Shown: positions 10,333 through 20,636 of the stretch, one piece after another | Position numbering within the stretch: the first letter of the stretch is position 1 | How the letters are laid out: each line of letters begins with the position of its first letter | Source: Diplonema papillatum | Taxonomy: Eukaryota; Euglenozoa; Diplonemea; Diplonemida; Diplonemidae | NCBI GenBank assembly: GCA_030068145.1 | Contig: JAPJBO010000113.1 | Location: 124,001-188,000, forward strand | DNA: 64,000 nt | Direction of reading: 5' to 3' | Position numbers and translations under genes: made by a program | Notes under the pieces: generated by a model | What the model saw: only the letters and a program-made list of their open reading frames with translations | The model's database searches: none | What the model was told of the DNA's origin: nothing

Positions 10333-11094
10333 GTGTCTCAAGCTTTCACCGACTGACACACACGTGGATTCGGCCTTCAGTACACTGAACATACTCGGAG
10401 AGAATAAAAGACGCCGCCGGTTGAAGCCGGTGATCATCGCATTGCGCGGCACTGATGCAATGTCGCAGGTGGGATTCGCGAAGATGGTTGAGTATCTTCA
10501 GAGGAGTCGGTCTTGGTGAGTAGGTGTCATGGCCCGTGAGAAATAGCCGGAGAAAAGTTATTCTGAGAGTATCCCAGTTTCGAAACACGTCGAAATAGTT
10601 ATTTAATGCGATGTATGCACTTGTTTTCCCATCTCTTTGCCTTGCAGACAGGTAGAGTCCAACTATAAATACCCCCGATTTCCCCCGATTTCCCCCGATT
10701 TTCCACCCATTTCCCCCGATTTCCTTACCGAGTTTCCCCCGATTCCCCCGATTTCCCCCCGATTTCTGCTGAGCCATCAGACCCCCGATTTTCCCCGATT
10801 TCCCCCGACAAATTTGTCGGGGGTTACATGTATGTCTTTTCTTCATTATTGAGCCGCGTGCACTGAGTGAGAGAACCCGCCCGAGCAGCCCCCTCTCGTC
10901 GTCGATCAAGCAATTGCCAATTTTTCACCCGAAACCGCGTCGTCAACGAATCAAAATGAAAGACTCCAGCATTGTCTACCTTTTCGTGTTTAAAGATGCA
11001 CTGTGCCAAGGGCACTACTGAAGCGTGCCAAAACAGATGAGCACCGCTAGCTGCGCACAAAAATGCTCTACGAGAAAATGCATAATACCGCGGA

Positions 11095-11350
11095 CAACAG
11101 ACCGGTACGGGCTACAAGGCAACCCCTGCTCAACTTGTAGAACGTGGGGGGCCCAAGACTGCACTCCACGAAAGAATGTACTTGGCGTCGGTAACAAACA
11201 GTCCCGGACATGGCTAGTCATAACCCACAACGAAAGCGTGCACTAAATATACAACCCGTAACCATATAGCCCTTCCTTGCTCTAAGAGAACCCATTCATG
11301 AACGGTCACACGGAGACCCTAACACCCCGGAATTTCAAGCGAACTTTAAC
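11095..11350 (+). repeat. Rep-C dispersed repeat
   Basis: The best copy of Rep-C: CAAGGCAACCCCTGCTCAAC, GGGGGGCCCAAGACTGCAC, ACAGTCCCGGACATGGCTAG and ATGAACGGTCACACGGAGAC, ending in the AATTTCAAGCGAACTTTAAC motif. It shows the arrangement before the minisatellite expansion seen at 2.3-3.0 kb. Confidence 0.85.
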
Positions 11351-11547
11351 TCTAAAAATAACGCTAAAAAGCGCCAGTCTATAGACTGAAAGTTCGCTGG
11401 ACTTTACTCTTACTCTCGCGGTGATGAGGATGTTCTCGGTTACACTTCGCTTCGGTCTGTCGACCGCAGGCACAAAACACGGATCCTTAAGACTCGGAAG
11501 CACATGCAGCGAGGGCCCTGGGACTGACGTCACGCCATTTGACGTGT

Positions 11548-12046
11548 TTTGTTTTTTGTATAAGCACCTGCTTTGTAGGAAATCCTTGAGGAGGCTGCCA
11601 AATGTGCTGTAGCCCACACGAACCACAGGTGAATCTGGGTTTAGTGGCGGGCGTAAGCGTTCAACAAACAGCCTGTGGAAAAACGGCAGCGCGGAGTAGC
11701 GATGGCTACGAGAGCACGTGCATGGGGGAAGAGGCCCTGGCTGCTGGGGCGACCGCCCGCGCCCTTCGACTTGTTCTTGATGTGTTCCCTCTGTCTCTCC
11801 CCTCCAGTGTTCGCGCTGAGTAAAAAAGCGGCCGATTTCAGCCGGAAAATACTCGAGGGACTGCCTTGTGCTCATTTCGAAGGAGGCTAGTGGGGGAGAA
11901 AACAATACAACTACAAAGTGCGTCTTTTTTGCCACTAAACCCAGATTTACCTGTGTTTCGTGTGGGCTACAGCACATTTACCTCCTTTGATCTATCGCAA
12001 CTGGCAGTCTCCTCAAGCATTTCCTACAAAGCAGGTGCTTATCAGT
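11548..12046. repeat. Inverted pair of Rep-A copies
   Basis: Rep-A at 11548-11680 (+) faces a longer copy at 11851-12046 (-), separated by about 170 bp of GC-rich unique sequence. Together they form a large inverted repeat. Just downstream (12050-12155) a palindromic block uses GGAGGAATTCCTCC twice. Confidence 0.75.
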
Positions 12047-12159
12047 GCTCCCGCTAAGGAAAACCCCGGAGTAATTCCTCAAAACTAAAAAAGGTGCTGA
12101 AAAATGCCCCGGAGGAATTCCTCCGGGGGGCCCTGAGGAATTCCTCCGGCCTGGTACCT

Positions 12160-13380
12160 GGGGCGTAGGAGTGAACCCATGTGGGTGTAGCTCGCGACTA
12201 GTACTGGTCATGAAGTCTTGACAGAATCTTTCTACCTCACCTGCGGCACGGACTGCTTCAAAAAACCGCGCCTGGGGCACAAGATGTGGCTGATGGTGCG
12301 AGCATGTTCTCACGTTTGGGATCAAAACTGACTGAGTCCAACACATAACTGTGAAGAGGGAAGGACAGTGTCTATCCTCATGCTTATCAGGAGTCTTTGT
12401 GCTCTCAAATACTCTTTAGGCAAACCGCTGTGGGTGACACTATGCCAGTTTTCGGGATCTTCGTACTGCCCCAGACAAGGCCTCCAATTTCTTTCCGCGC
12501 CTGCGGAGCAGGATGTAGGACTATGTCATCATTTGTCTCGTTTTGTCCAAAGTGTCCACCGGCAAAGGATTCATATCAAATTTATACGGTCTGCTGATGA
12601 CTGGTAGGAGTGCAGTGATATCCCGGTATGAGATCTCGCTTGTGAGGATCAGCACCTTCGGCTGACACTGCAGTGGCATCTGCATCTATCTACCACTACC
12701 CAGCTTGTGCACTGCACGAACAGCATGAAGTTGCTGGTGTTTGCTTCCTCCGGCATGTCGGGGGGTTGGCGGTGGGATCCAATCTCAGAAGCTGTCAAAG
12801 CTACAGTGAAAAAAGCGCGTGTGGTGCAGATTCACGCGCATTTTGGTTGTGGTGGAGCAACCCATCTCTAACTCCAGCTCACCGCGGGAGCACTGACAGA
12901 CACTGCTAAAAACTTTAACTCTAAAAAAAGCGCGACACCGCGACAGCGCCAAAAAAAAAAAAAAGGCCAACGTTGCCAGGCTGTGCCAACGGTGGCAAGA
13001 AGACGATACCGAAGACGACAATGGTGACCTGGTGCAACTCGAAGAAAACGGACTCTTCGTGAGGAGAAACCGTACCGACAGTCGCGACACCGCGGTCCGT
13101 AAGCGACTATCTTCCGATGTACCACCTCGCTGCCTCAGCGCACAAGCCCTGCGGACGCTGCGGAACCTGCATGGAGCTACGGACCTCCTCCAAGCACTCA
13201 CCCGTAGAGCCATCATGCCGCTTTATTCTGACTCTTTCTCTCTCTCTCTTTCACTTTGTTCTGACCTTTCTCGTCCTCTCTCGTCTTGTCCCCTCGTAGG
13301 ACACGATGGAATACCCTAGCTGCCACGGTGAAATGCCACCGCCAACGTAGTTTCCTCCCTCGCCTCTTTTGTGTTCACAG
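12160..13380. other. No supported gene
   Basis: One short plus-strand frame (about 12995-13215) has gene-like composition and is followed by a long pyrimidine tract ending CCCCTCGTAG at 13300, a good-looking splice acceptor. I recognise no protein. Nothing else is seen. Confidence 0.3.
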
Positions 13381-13384
13381 TCTC

Positions 13385-13500
13385 AACGTTGCGACGCTTC
13401 TTTCGAGGCGCTGGAGGCGACGTGGCGCGCGCTCTGCGCGCACATGGAGTCCTCCCTCTTCCGCGTCAAGGGCGCAGCCGTCCCGAACGTGCTAGCACCG
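13385..13500 (+). pseudogene. Duplicated fragment of the HU-like gene
   Basis: About 110 bp nearly identical to 14452-14562 inside the HU-like gene (GACGCTTCTTTCGAGGCGCT, CGCGCGCTCTGCGCGCACAT, ATGGAGTCCTCCCTC). It lacks the rest of the exon and runs into unrelated sequence, so it is a dead partial duplication lying about 1 kb upstream of the parent. Confidence 0.85.
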
Positions 13501-14176
13501 CAAGATGAAAACAGAAGACTTGAGCCGAGTGCCGGATGGAGAAGCTGACAGCCTCCCACGCTCTATCCGTCCCCCGAGGGATCCCGCCCCACCCACCCTT
13601 TGGAGAGAGGAGTCACAGGACCCAAAAGCAGCGTGCCGGAAACTCAAAGCCGACTGGTGAAAGTGACAAGTGGGCTATACTTCGCTTCAGACATTACCCA
13701 CGCTAAGCCCTGAACTTAAACCACACACACACACGTACGACGCCCGCCGCTGCGCCGCGTGTAAAAAGAGGCGACTACCATGCTGCAACCAGCAGCACAC
13801 GGGGCACGAAGCAGGAAGCCTGAACCAATCAAGGCTACAGTTCCGAACACAGCGCGTGATCACCGCGAGCAGGACCTTCAGCCGTAACGTATTATAGCTG
13901 ACAACCTGGGCTATACTCCGCATCAGGTGTTACCCATCATTGAATTCCCCACACACACATACGATCAAGCTTGCTGGAGCGCGCGGAAGGCGCGTCAAGT
14001 GGAATCCTTTACGGCCTCGAGAAAGGCGGCGTAGTCATGACTTCTCGACTCAGACTCGTTTCGAGGTTGGTACGACGTCATGTAAACAAGGAGCAGGCCA
14101 AAGGAACCAGCCTGTCTTTACACTACTTGTTTGCTCTTCCTCCTTCCCACACACACACACACACACCAACATCCAC

Positions 14177-16528
14177 ATGACACGTAGGAATGGGGGCAAG
14201 AAGTGCACGAGGCTGAAAAAGACGAAAGATATGCCCGGCGCAGCTTCGGCTCGTGGAGGCACCCAACCCTGGGCAGGGGGCACCGCAGCGTCTGTGTTGG
14301 CGAGCACCGCCAGCTACCAGCTGGTGGCCAGCCAGTCGCGGCGGCTGCGGCACCACGAGGAGGAGGTCGCCGGGGACCTGCGCAAGCTGAAGGGTCCGGT
14401 CGCCACGGTTTCGGACGTGCTGCGGGCGGTCGCGCGGCGGCCGTACGCTGCGTGCGACGCTTCTTTCGAGGCGCTGGCGGCGACGTGGCGCGCGCTCTGC
14501 GCGCACATGGAGTCCTCCCTCCTCGGCCTCAAGGGCGCAGTCGTCCCGAACGTGCTCACCGCCGTCATGAAGCAGGTCCGCAGCGACGCGAACCTGTGGG
14601 GAAAACGCACCATTCTGGTCCCGACGCTCGTACTGCACAGCGGTTACGCCAACGCGTACGGCGTGAAAGGCTCCAAACCGCAGGTTCCCGCGCCCAGGGT
14701 CGGATGTGCCCCTCTGCTGAACTACTGCACGCTCGCAGTAGAGGCTGGTGTGTCGAAGGAGCTGGCAGCTGCCTGCGTGAAGGACGTGTTCCACCGGGTA
14801 GGGCTGCTGCTGCTGGCGGGGCGGCGGGTCGCGGTCGACTTCGGGTTCTGCAAGCTCGTGTGCGCCGGCAAGCGGTACCACGCGTCGTGGAGCAGGCAGT
14901 TCCTCGCGATGGCCGACCGGGCTGCTGGGCGACTGAACAACAAGTGCATCTCTGCCGCCTCGTCGGTAGCCGGGAACTCGACGTACGACTCCACCATTCC
15001 GTCTCGATCCGGAGAAACGCCGTTTCCCGCGGAAAATCTGGTCGACATGCCCGGCGCGCGGGCCTGCCGCGCGCAGCGCCGCCCTCACTCTGCTTCGCAC
15101 GATTTCGAAGTGCTAGGAACCTGCGCAGCGACCCCGCGGCAGCGCTGCGCATCTGCTGCGGGGGACAACCCTGAAGGCATGTCACACCGCCGTCGGAGCG
15201 GTTGTGTGGCCTCGCGGGGGTCCGGGGGTCCTGCGCCCAGGGGGTGGCGCTGCGCCTCTGCTGCTTCGGCGCCCGCGCTGGGAGACGATGGGGGCTGCAA
15301 CGGCAGCTTTGCGGACGACAGGGCGAGGTTGGTGCATCGGAGCGGCAGCGTGGCTTCGCACGTGCCGGCCGTGGCGGTTCACACGCCCGCCGAACACCGC
15401 CGCGCATCTTCCGGGAGGCAAGACGAGCGTTCCGACAGCAACCGAGCCTGTCCTGAGGGGTTGACGCAGCTCGATCGGAGTTGTAGTGTGACCTCGCAGG
15501 GGCCCGGGGGATGTTCCGGCGCAATTCGCGGGGGGGCGACACCCAGGGGACGCTGCGCGTCTGTCGCGGCGGCGCCCGCGCTGGGAGACGAGCGGAGCTG
15601 CGACGGCGGCTTCGATGAAGACGGGGCGAGGCAGGTCCATCGGAGTGCCAGCGTGGCTGCGCACGTTCCGGCCGTGGCGTTTCACACGGCATCCGCCCCC
15701 GTGGAACACCGCCACACATCTGCCGGGAGGCAAGACGAGCGTTCCGACAGCAACCGAGCCTGCCCTGAGGGGGCGAGGCAGCTCCATCGGAGTGCCAGCG
15801 CAGCTTCGCACGCGCCGCTTGCGGCATTCCACACGGCATCCGCCCCCGCGGAACACCGCCGCGCATCTACCGGGAAGCAAGACGGGCGCTCCGACAACAT
15901 CCGCGCCTTCCCCGACGGCTCAACACAGCACCACCGCAGCAGTGGCGGCAGCGCAGCTTCGCACGCACTCGGAGTGCCCGGATATATTCTCAAAACCGCG
16001 TCGGCTCCTTGGGAAGAACGCCATGCAGCCGCAACCGGCTTTTTTCAGGGAGAAGAAGAGTATAACACCACCATCGCCACCACAGACCCTGATTGGTATG
16101 CAGCGGGAGGCGCGTCCGCCGGAGTGGAAGACAGCCGAACGCTTGCGCCGCACCAAAAAGAATGTGGTGCGATGTGCACTACGCTCGAAGCTTCGAGGGG
16201 CCAGCACAGTGTTGGTGGTTGGACGGTGCAGGGTGCGACGGGTCGCAAGCATGGCTCCGGGTTGTGCTACGCGCAAGGCGGGGGCTGCGTGTGCGATGCG
16301 GCGTCGTGTGGCACCAGGGCCACCGCGAACCGGCAGCGGGTCAAAAGCACGAAAAAGAACAGCAGCGGCAGTCTCCGGTTCTGCACGCCGTCCGGTGCCG
16401 ACGGCAAGTTGCTGCGTCCTACTCCTCCGGCTGACGGTGCGCCTGCCGTGCGGGCGCGCAGGTTCGCCAAGCTCTCGAAGTTCTTCGCACCTCCTCCGAG
16501 GGTAGAGGACACTTTTTCCAAAATTTAG
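14177..16528 (+). CDS. Protein with CCDC81-type HU-like domain and repeat tail
   Basis: A long open frame; I place the start at 14177 or, equally well, the next ATG at 14231 (765 aa). The frame is open back to 13940, and a pyrimidine/CA tract ending CACGTAG at 14189 could instead be a splice acceptor. From the 14231 start, about residues 57-230 resemble the HU-like domain pair of CCDC81 (VSDVLRAVAR...; LLNYCTLAVEAGVSKELAAA; GLLLLAGRRVAVDFGFCKL). Proteins of that family are linked to centrosomes or flagella. After residue 270 the protein is low-complexity Ser/His/Arg/Ala with an imperfect repeat of about 103 residues (309 bp, for example QDERSDSNRACPEG at 15422 and 15731). The last 50 residues are basic. 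GC content is far above its surroundings, and no downstream exon is needed. The family call is moderate. Confidence 0.5.
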   Translation: MTRRNGGKKCTRLKKTKDMPGAASARGGTQPWAGGTAASVLASTASYQLVASQSRRLRHHEEEVAGDLRKLKGPVATVSDVLRAVARRPYAACDASFEALAATWRALCAHMESSLLGLKGAVVPNVLTAVMKQVRSDANLWGKRTILVPTLVLHSGYANAYGVKGSKPQVPAPRVGCAPLLNYCTLAVEAGVSKELAAACVKDVFHRVGLLLLAGRRVAVDFGFCKLVCAGKRYHASWSRQFLAMADRAAGRLNNKCISAASSVAGNSTYDSTIPSRSGETPFPAENLVDMPGARACRAQRRPHSASHDFEVLGTCAATPRQRCASAAGDNPEGMSHRRRSGCVASRGSGGPAPRGWRCASAASAPALGDDGGCNGSFADDRARLVHRSGSVASHVPAVAVHTPAEHRRASSGRQDERSDSNRACPEGLTQLDRSCSVTSQGPGGCSGAIRGGATPRGRCASVAAAPALGDERSCDGGFDEDGARQVHRSASVAAHVPAVAFHTASAPVEHRHTSAGRQDERSDSNRACPEGARQLHRSASAASHAPLAAFHTASAPAEHRRASTGKQDGRSDNIRAFPDGSTQHHRSSGGSAASHALGVPGYILKTASAPWEERHAAATGFFQGEEEYNTTIATTDPDWYAAGGASAGVEDSRTLAPHQKECGAMCTTLEASRGQHSVGGWTVQGATGRKHGSGLCYAQGGGCVCDAASCGTRATANRQRVKSTKKNSSGSLRFCTPSGADGKLLRPTPPADGAPAVRARRFAKLSKFFAPPPRVEDTFSKI

Positions 16529-16554
16529 CGTTAAACCGCACAGCGTGCTGTACT

Positions 16555-17022
16555 GCCTCACACTGTGCCTACACTAGGCCTTCACACTGTGCCTTCACAC
16601 TGTGCCTTCAAACTGTGCATTCACACTGTGTCTTCACACAGTGCCTTCACACTGTGCCGTCACACTGTGCCTTCACACTGTGCCTTCACACTGTGCCTTC
16701 ACACTGTGCCTTCACACTGTGCCTTCACACTGTGCCTTCACACTGTGCCTTCACACTGTGCATTCACACTGTGTCTTTACACAGTGCCTTCACACTGTGC
16801 CGTCACACTGTGCCTTGTGCCGTCACACTGTGCCTTCACACTGTGCCTTCACACTGTGCCTTCACACTGTGCCTTCACACTGTGTCTTCACACAGTGCCT
16901 TCACACAGTGCCTTCACACTGTGCCTTCACACTGTGCCTTCACACTGTGCCTTCACACTGTGCCTTCACTGTGCCTTCACACTGTGCCTTCACACTGTGC
17001 CTTCACTGTTCCTCACACTGCA
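16555..17022. repeat. 13-bp minisatellite (TTCACACTGTGCC)
   Basis: About 35 copies of TTCACACTGTGCC with occasional GTGTC/ACAGTG variants and short deletions. It begins right after the stop of the HU-like gene (where CTCACACTGTGCC first appears) and ends at the duplicated gene end. All three forward frames stay open because 13 is not divisible by three and the unit lacks stops. Confidence 0.95.
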
Positions 17023-17035
17023 CCAAGAAAGAAGA

Positions 17036-17330
17036 ATGTGGAATGATGTGAACTACGCTCGAAGCTTCGAGGGGCCAGCATAGTGTTGGTGGTTGGACGG
17101 TGCGATGCGGCGTCGTGTGACACCAGGGCCACCGCGAACCGGCAGCGGGACAAAAGCACGAAGAAGAACAACAGCGGCAGTCTCCGGCTCTGCACGCCGT
17201 CCGGCAAGTTGCTGGTGTGCCTGCCGTGCGGGCGCGCAGGTTCGTTAGGCTCTCGAAGTTCTTCGCACCTCCTCCGAGGGTAGAGGACACTTTTTCCAGA
17301 ATTTAGCGTTAAACCGCACAGTGTGCTGTA
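17036..17330 (+). pseudogene. Duplicated 3' end of the HU-like gene
   Basis: Copies 16170-16545 (CTACGCTCGAAGCTTCGAGG, GTTGGTGGTTGGACGGTGC, GAGGGTAGAGGACACTTTTT) with internal deletions of about 85 bp and smaller ones, and an early stop. With the following minisatellite, it forms a second 'gene end plus satellite' unit, so gene end and repeat were probably duplicated together. Confidence 0.9.
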
Positions 17331-17337
17331 TGCCTTC

Positions 17338-18212
17338 ACTCTGTGCCTTCACACTGCCTCACACACTGTGCCACCCACTGTGCCACCCACTGTGCCTCAC
17401 ACACTGTGCCTCACACACTGTGCCTCACACACTGTGCCTCACACACTGTGCCTCACACACTGTGCCTCACACACTGTGCCTCACGCACTGTGCCTTACAC
17501 TGTGCCACCCACTGTGCCTCACACACTGTGCCTCACACACTGTGCCTCACACACTGTGCCTCACACACTGTGCCTTACACACTGTGCCTCACACACTGTG
17601 CCTCACACACTGTGCCTCACACACTGTGCCTCACACACTGTGCCTCACACACTGTGCCTTACACACTGTGCCTCACACACTGTGCCACCCACTGTGCCAC
17701 CCACTGTGCCTCACACACTGTGCCTCACACACTGTGCCTCACACACTGTGCCTCACACACTGTGCCTCACACACTGTGCCTTACACACTGTGCCTCACAC
17801 ACTGTGCCACCCACTGTGCCACCCACTGTGCCTCACACACTGTGCCTCACACACTGTGCCTCACACACTGTGCCTCACACACTGTGCCTCACACACTGTG
17901 CCTTACACACTGTGCCTCACACACTGTGCCTCACACACTGTGCCTCACACACTGTGCCTCACACACTGTGCCTTACACACTGTGCCTCACACACTGTGCC
18001 TCACACACTGTGCCTCACACACTGTGCCTCACACACTGTGCCTTACACACTGTGCCTCACACACTGTGCCTCACACACTGTGCCTCACACACTGTGCCTT
18101 ACACACTGTGCCTTACACACTGTGCCTCACACACTGTGCCTCACACACTGTGCCTCACACACTGTGCCTCACACACTGTGCCTTACACACTGTGCCACCC
18201 ACACTGTGCCAC
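17338..18212. repeat. 14-bp minisatellite (TCACACACTGTGCC)
   Basis: About 62 copies of TCACACACTGTGCC, with scattered TTACACACTGTGCC and CACCCACTGTGCC variants that recur in a higher-order pattern. It differs from the upstream array by one added CA step. Long ORFs here (over 300 codons in three frames) are artefacts of stop-free units. Confidence 0.95.
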
Positions 18213-18389
18213 CCACACTACAACTTCTCTCCATTCTGGAACCAACCGCCTTTCCCTGTCCATCAATGTTGCCAGCCATTCCTGGTCACGCAACAGGGCA
18301 ACAGTCAGCACCAGTTCTCTCTTTCTGTGTACCCATTCTAGTTCCCCATTTTTGACCCACTTCGGACCCTACGGAGTTGGGACGTGCTT

Positions 18390-18600
18390 CAAAAAGCGGA
18401 AGATCTGCGGACAAGAAGAAGCCAAGCCAGCCCGGCTAGGGGTTAGCCAGCCAGTAAGCCCAGCTACCACATGCCGGTCAGCCAAGCAAGCCAGTCATGT
18501 CCTGCCACCACCCCAGCCAGCACCCAGCCAGCCATAGCGGACTGTACACAGGTCATGCTGGCTGGATCAGGGTCTCTCAAGCAAGGCGACTGGCTGCTTG
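18390..18600. repeat. Degenerate CAGCCA-rich stretch
   Basis: Loose repetition of AGCCAGCC and related hexamers; no gene is seen. Confidence 0.5.
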
Positions 18601-18948
18601 CAAGCTGCTCAAGGAAACACGTACACAGGTAAAACCCGAAGGACCCAGCCTGCCAGCCAGCCATTTTGCAGATCGCGCAGCACACGACTTCAGGGGGCAT
18701 CCAGCCCCAATGGTCAACCGGCTCTAAAGCGTGAGGGGGCCGAAGACTAAGTTCATACAGAAAAACCTCGGTTCTTGGTGTCGGGTTCATTAGTCACAAA
18801 CTTAGCCGAAGTCAAACTGTGGAAATAGGCATCCCTTTTCACTACCCGACTCCGAACGGAGACTTTAAAACACCGAATCTTTAAACCTCTAAGAAACGCC
18901 AAAGCTCCAGGTAAATCCCAGCAGGGGGGCACCCTCTGCCGCCGCACA

Positions 18949-19508
18949 ATGCGGGACACGCCGGAGCTGCTGGCGGAAATGTCGAAGCTCAGCCTTCGAT
19001 GTCGGCTCTTCCTAACCTAGACAAGCAGAATTGTCTAAGGGTTGGATTGTTCACCCACAAACAGGGAACGTGAGCTGGGTCTAGACCGTCGTGAGACAGG
19101 TTGGTTTTACCCTACTGATGGAGAGAGAGCCCATCGGGCCAGCGCATTCCGACAGCAATACGGGGTAGTACGAGAGGAACTCCCGTTTCTAGTCCCTGGT
19201 ATCTACGGTTGTTCGATCGGACAGTGCCGTGATGCTACCACTGGATGGATTATGGCTGAACGCCTCAAGCCAGAACCCAGTCTAGAGGAATGCGTGAGTT
19301 ACTCAGGCCACGAGGTGAGCGAGCTCGGCTCGCTGGCGCACAACCCGCTGCTGCCGCTGAGCGACGCGCCTTCGGTTGTCGCCGCCGGACACTCGACGCT
19401 GAACTCGAGCTGCATCGAGAAGGAGGCCAGCAGCGGCAGGTGCCGCGGCCCGGCAGCGAACGACGAAGCAATGTCGCAATTCCGCGTGAACCCAGGTCGG
19501 AAGCAGTG
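18949..19508 (+). pseudogene. Channel exon copy 1, interrupted by 28S rRNA
   Basis: The same sequence as the intact exon at 20171 (ATGCGGGACACGCCGGAGCT; later CTGCTGCCGCTGAGCGACGC), but 28S sequence replaces the material between GTCGAAGCTCAG (18981-18992) and CCACGAGG (from 19308). In the intact copy GCTCAG and CCACGAGG are contiguous. The copy then ends in an in-frame stop. The flanks each side of the copy (AGGGGGGCACCCTCTGC upstream, GAGGGCGCCGAAGAC downstream) recur around copies 2 and 3. Confidence 0.8.
18993..19306 (+). pseudogene. 28S rRNA 3'-end fragment
   Basis: Clear large-subunit rRNA: GATGTCGGCTCTTCCTAACC, TTGTTCACCCAC, GGGAACGTGAGCTGGG, TTTTACCCTACTGATGG, the sarcin-ricin loop AGTACGAGAGGAAC at 19167-19180, and TATGGCTGAACGCCTCAAG. 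About 314 nt, sense on the plus strand, with the conserved bases mostly intact. There is no neighbouring rDNA. It sits inside a duplicated protein-coding exon with only CAGCC/CAGGCC microhomology at the joins and no target duplication. Confidence 0.95.
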
Positions 19509-19783
19509 ACCCGCTGTCTTGTCGTCGATTAGCGAAGCCCACGAAGGCTTCCAGAACTGCGTGTGAGGGCGCCGAAGACTAAGGTCATGCCGAAAAACTT
19601 CGGGTTCATTGGTCACAAACTTAGCTGGCCAAGGTCATACCACGGAAATACGCCTAACGTTACATTCCTTTTCACAACCCGACTCCCAGCCTGATTGGTC
19701 AACCGGAGACTTTAACACACCGAATCTTTCAACCTCTAAAAACCGCCTAAAACTCCAGGTGAAACCCAGCAGGGGGGCACCCT

Positions 19784-19950
19784 CTGCTGGCAGGTGCCGC
19801 GGCCCGGCCGGCGAACGACGAAGCAATGTCGCAATCCCGCGCGGACCCAGGTCGGAAGCAGTGACCCGCTGTCTTGTCGTCGAGTAGCAAAGCCCACGAA
19901 GGCTTCCAGAACTGCGTGTGAGGGCGCCGAAGACGAAATTCATACAGAAA
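19784..19950 (+). pseudogene. Channel exon copy 2, partial
   Basis: Only the second half of the exon is present (GGTGCCGCGGCCCGGC, GACGAAGCAATGTCGCAAT, GGTCGGAAGCAGTGACCCGC), again preceded by CAGGGGGGCACCCTCTGC and ending in the same stop as copy 1. It is the middle member of a tandem series. Confidence 0.8.
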
Positions 19951-20170
19951 AACCCTCGTTCTTGGTGTCGAGTTCATTAGCCACAAACTTAGCTAGCCAA
20001 AGTTGTACTGTGGAAATACGCCTAGCTTTAAACTCCTTTTCACAACCCGACTCCCAGCCTCAGTGGTCAACCGGAGGCTCTAAAACACGGTATCTTTCAG
20101 CCTCTGAAAACCGGCGCCAAAAACTCCAGGTGAAACCCAGCAGGGGGGCACCCTCTGCTGCCGCCGCACA

Positions 20171-20499
20171 ATGCGGGACACGCCGGAGCTGCTGGCGGAA
20201 GTGTCGAAGCTCAGCCACGAGGCGAGCGAACTCGAGATGAACCTCGACCTGGCGCTGATGCTCGGCTCGCTGGCGCACAACCCGCTGCTGCCGCTGAGCG
20301 ACGCGCCTTCAGTCGTCGCCGCCGGGCACTCGATGCTGAACTCGAGCTGCATCGAGAAGGAGGCCAGCAGCGGCAGGTGCCGCGGCCCGGCAGCGAACGA
20401 CGAAGTCATGTCGCAATTCCGCGTATCCTCGGGTCGGAAGCTGTCGGTCACAGACCCGTTATCTTGCACCATCACCAGGCCCAAGTACATTACCAGGGA
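20171..20499 (+). CDS. EF-hand/cation-channel gene, 5' exon
   Basis: Third and only intact copy of the tandem exon. ATG at 20171 starts 109 codons with no stop, and the exon ends in phase 2 at a GTATGC donor (20500), the same donor type used by VPS35 in this window. Joined to the acceptor at 22272 it stays in frame with the EF-hand exon (the split codon becomes Glu). The encoded segment (MRDTPELLAEVSKLSHEA..., then Ser/Pro/Ala-rich) has no domain I know; it is probably an N-terminal cytosolic extension. The join is my inference; an independent gene is possible. Confidence 0.45.
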
Positions 20500-20636
20500 G
20501 TATGCGGTGAAGCCGCCGATCCCTGTAGTCGACATGCTCCCCGTCCTCAAGCCCGGCCCCCCTGACAACGACGAAAGGCAAGCCTCGTTCGAACCCACGT
20601 CGTTAGTATGGCGCTTGTTTTTTTTTTTTTTTTTTT

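Larger units (their letters stand above)
8480..10834. mobile_element. 2.35-kb inverted-repeat element enclosing Rep-D
   Basis: The two ends are inverted copies of CATACATGTAACCCCCGACA, each followed inward by a cluster of short G-rich units (AATCGGGGG on the left, CCCCCGATT on the right). The interior contains an unrecognised ORF pair (8566-9084) and a complete Rep-D copy (9347-10332). It could be a DNA transposon with subterminal repeats. No transposase is recognisable. Confidence 0.55.

Noticed and set aside
14123..16561. Long minus-strand ORFs opposite the HU-like gene
   Set aside because: High GC with codon bias leaves the antisense frames open; none has recognisable sequence.
16555..18212. 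CRISPR array
   Set aside because: Repeats are contiguous with no spacers, in a eukaryotic genome.
16565..18537. Very long ORFs rich in CLHTVPSH and CASHTVPHTL repeats
   Set aside because: They are translations of 13- and 14-bp minisatellites whose unit lacks stops, open in all three forward frames.
19042..19509. 155-codon ORF
   Set aside because: It reads through 28S rRNA and the broken exon copy; chance frame.
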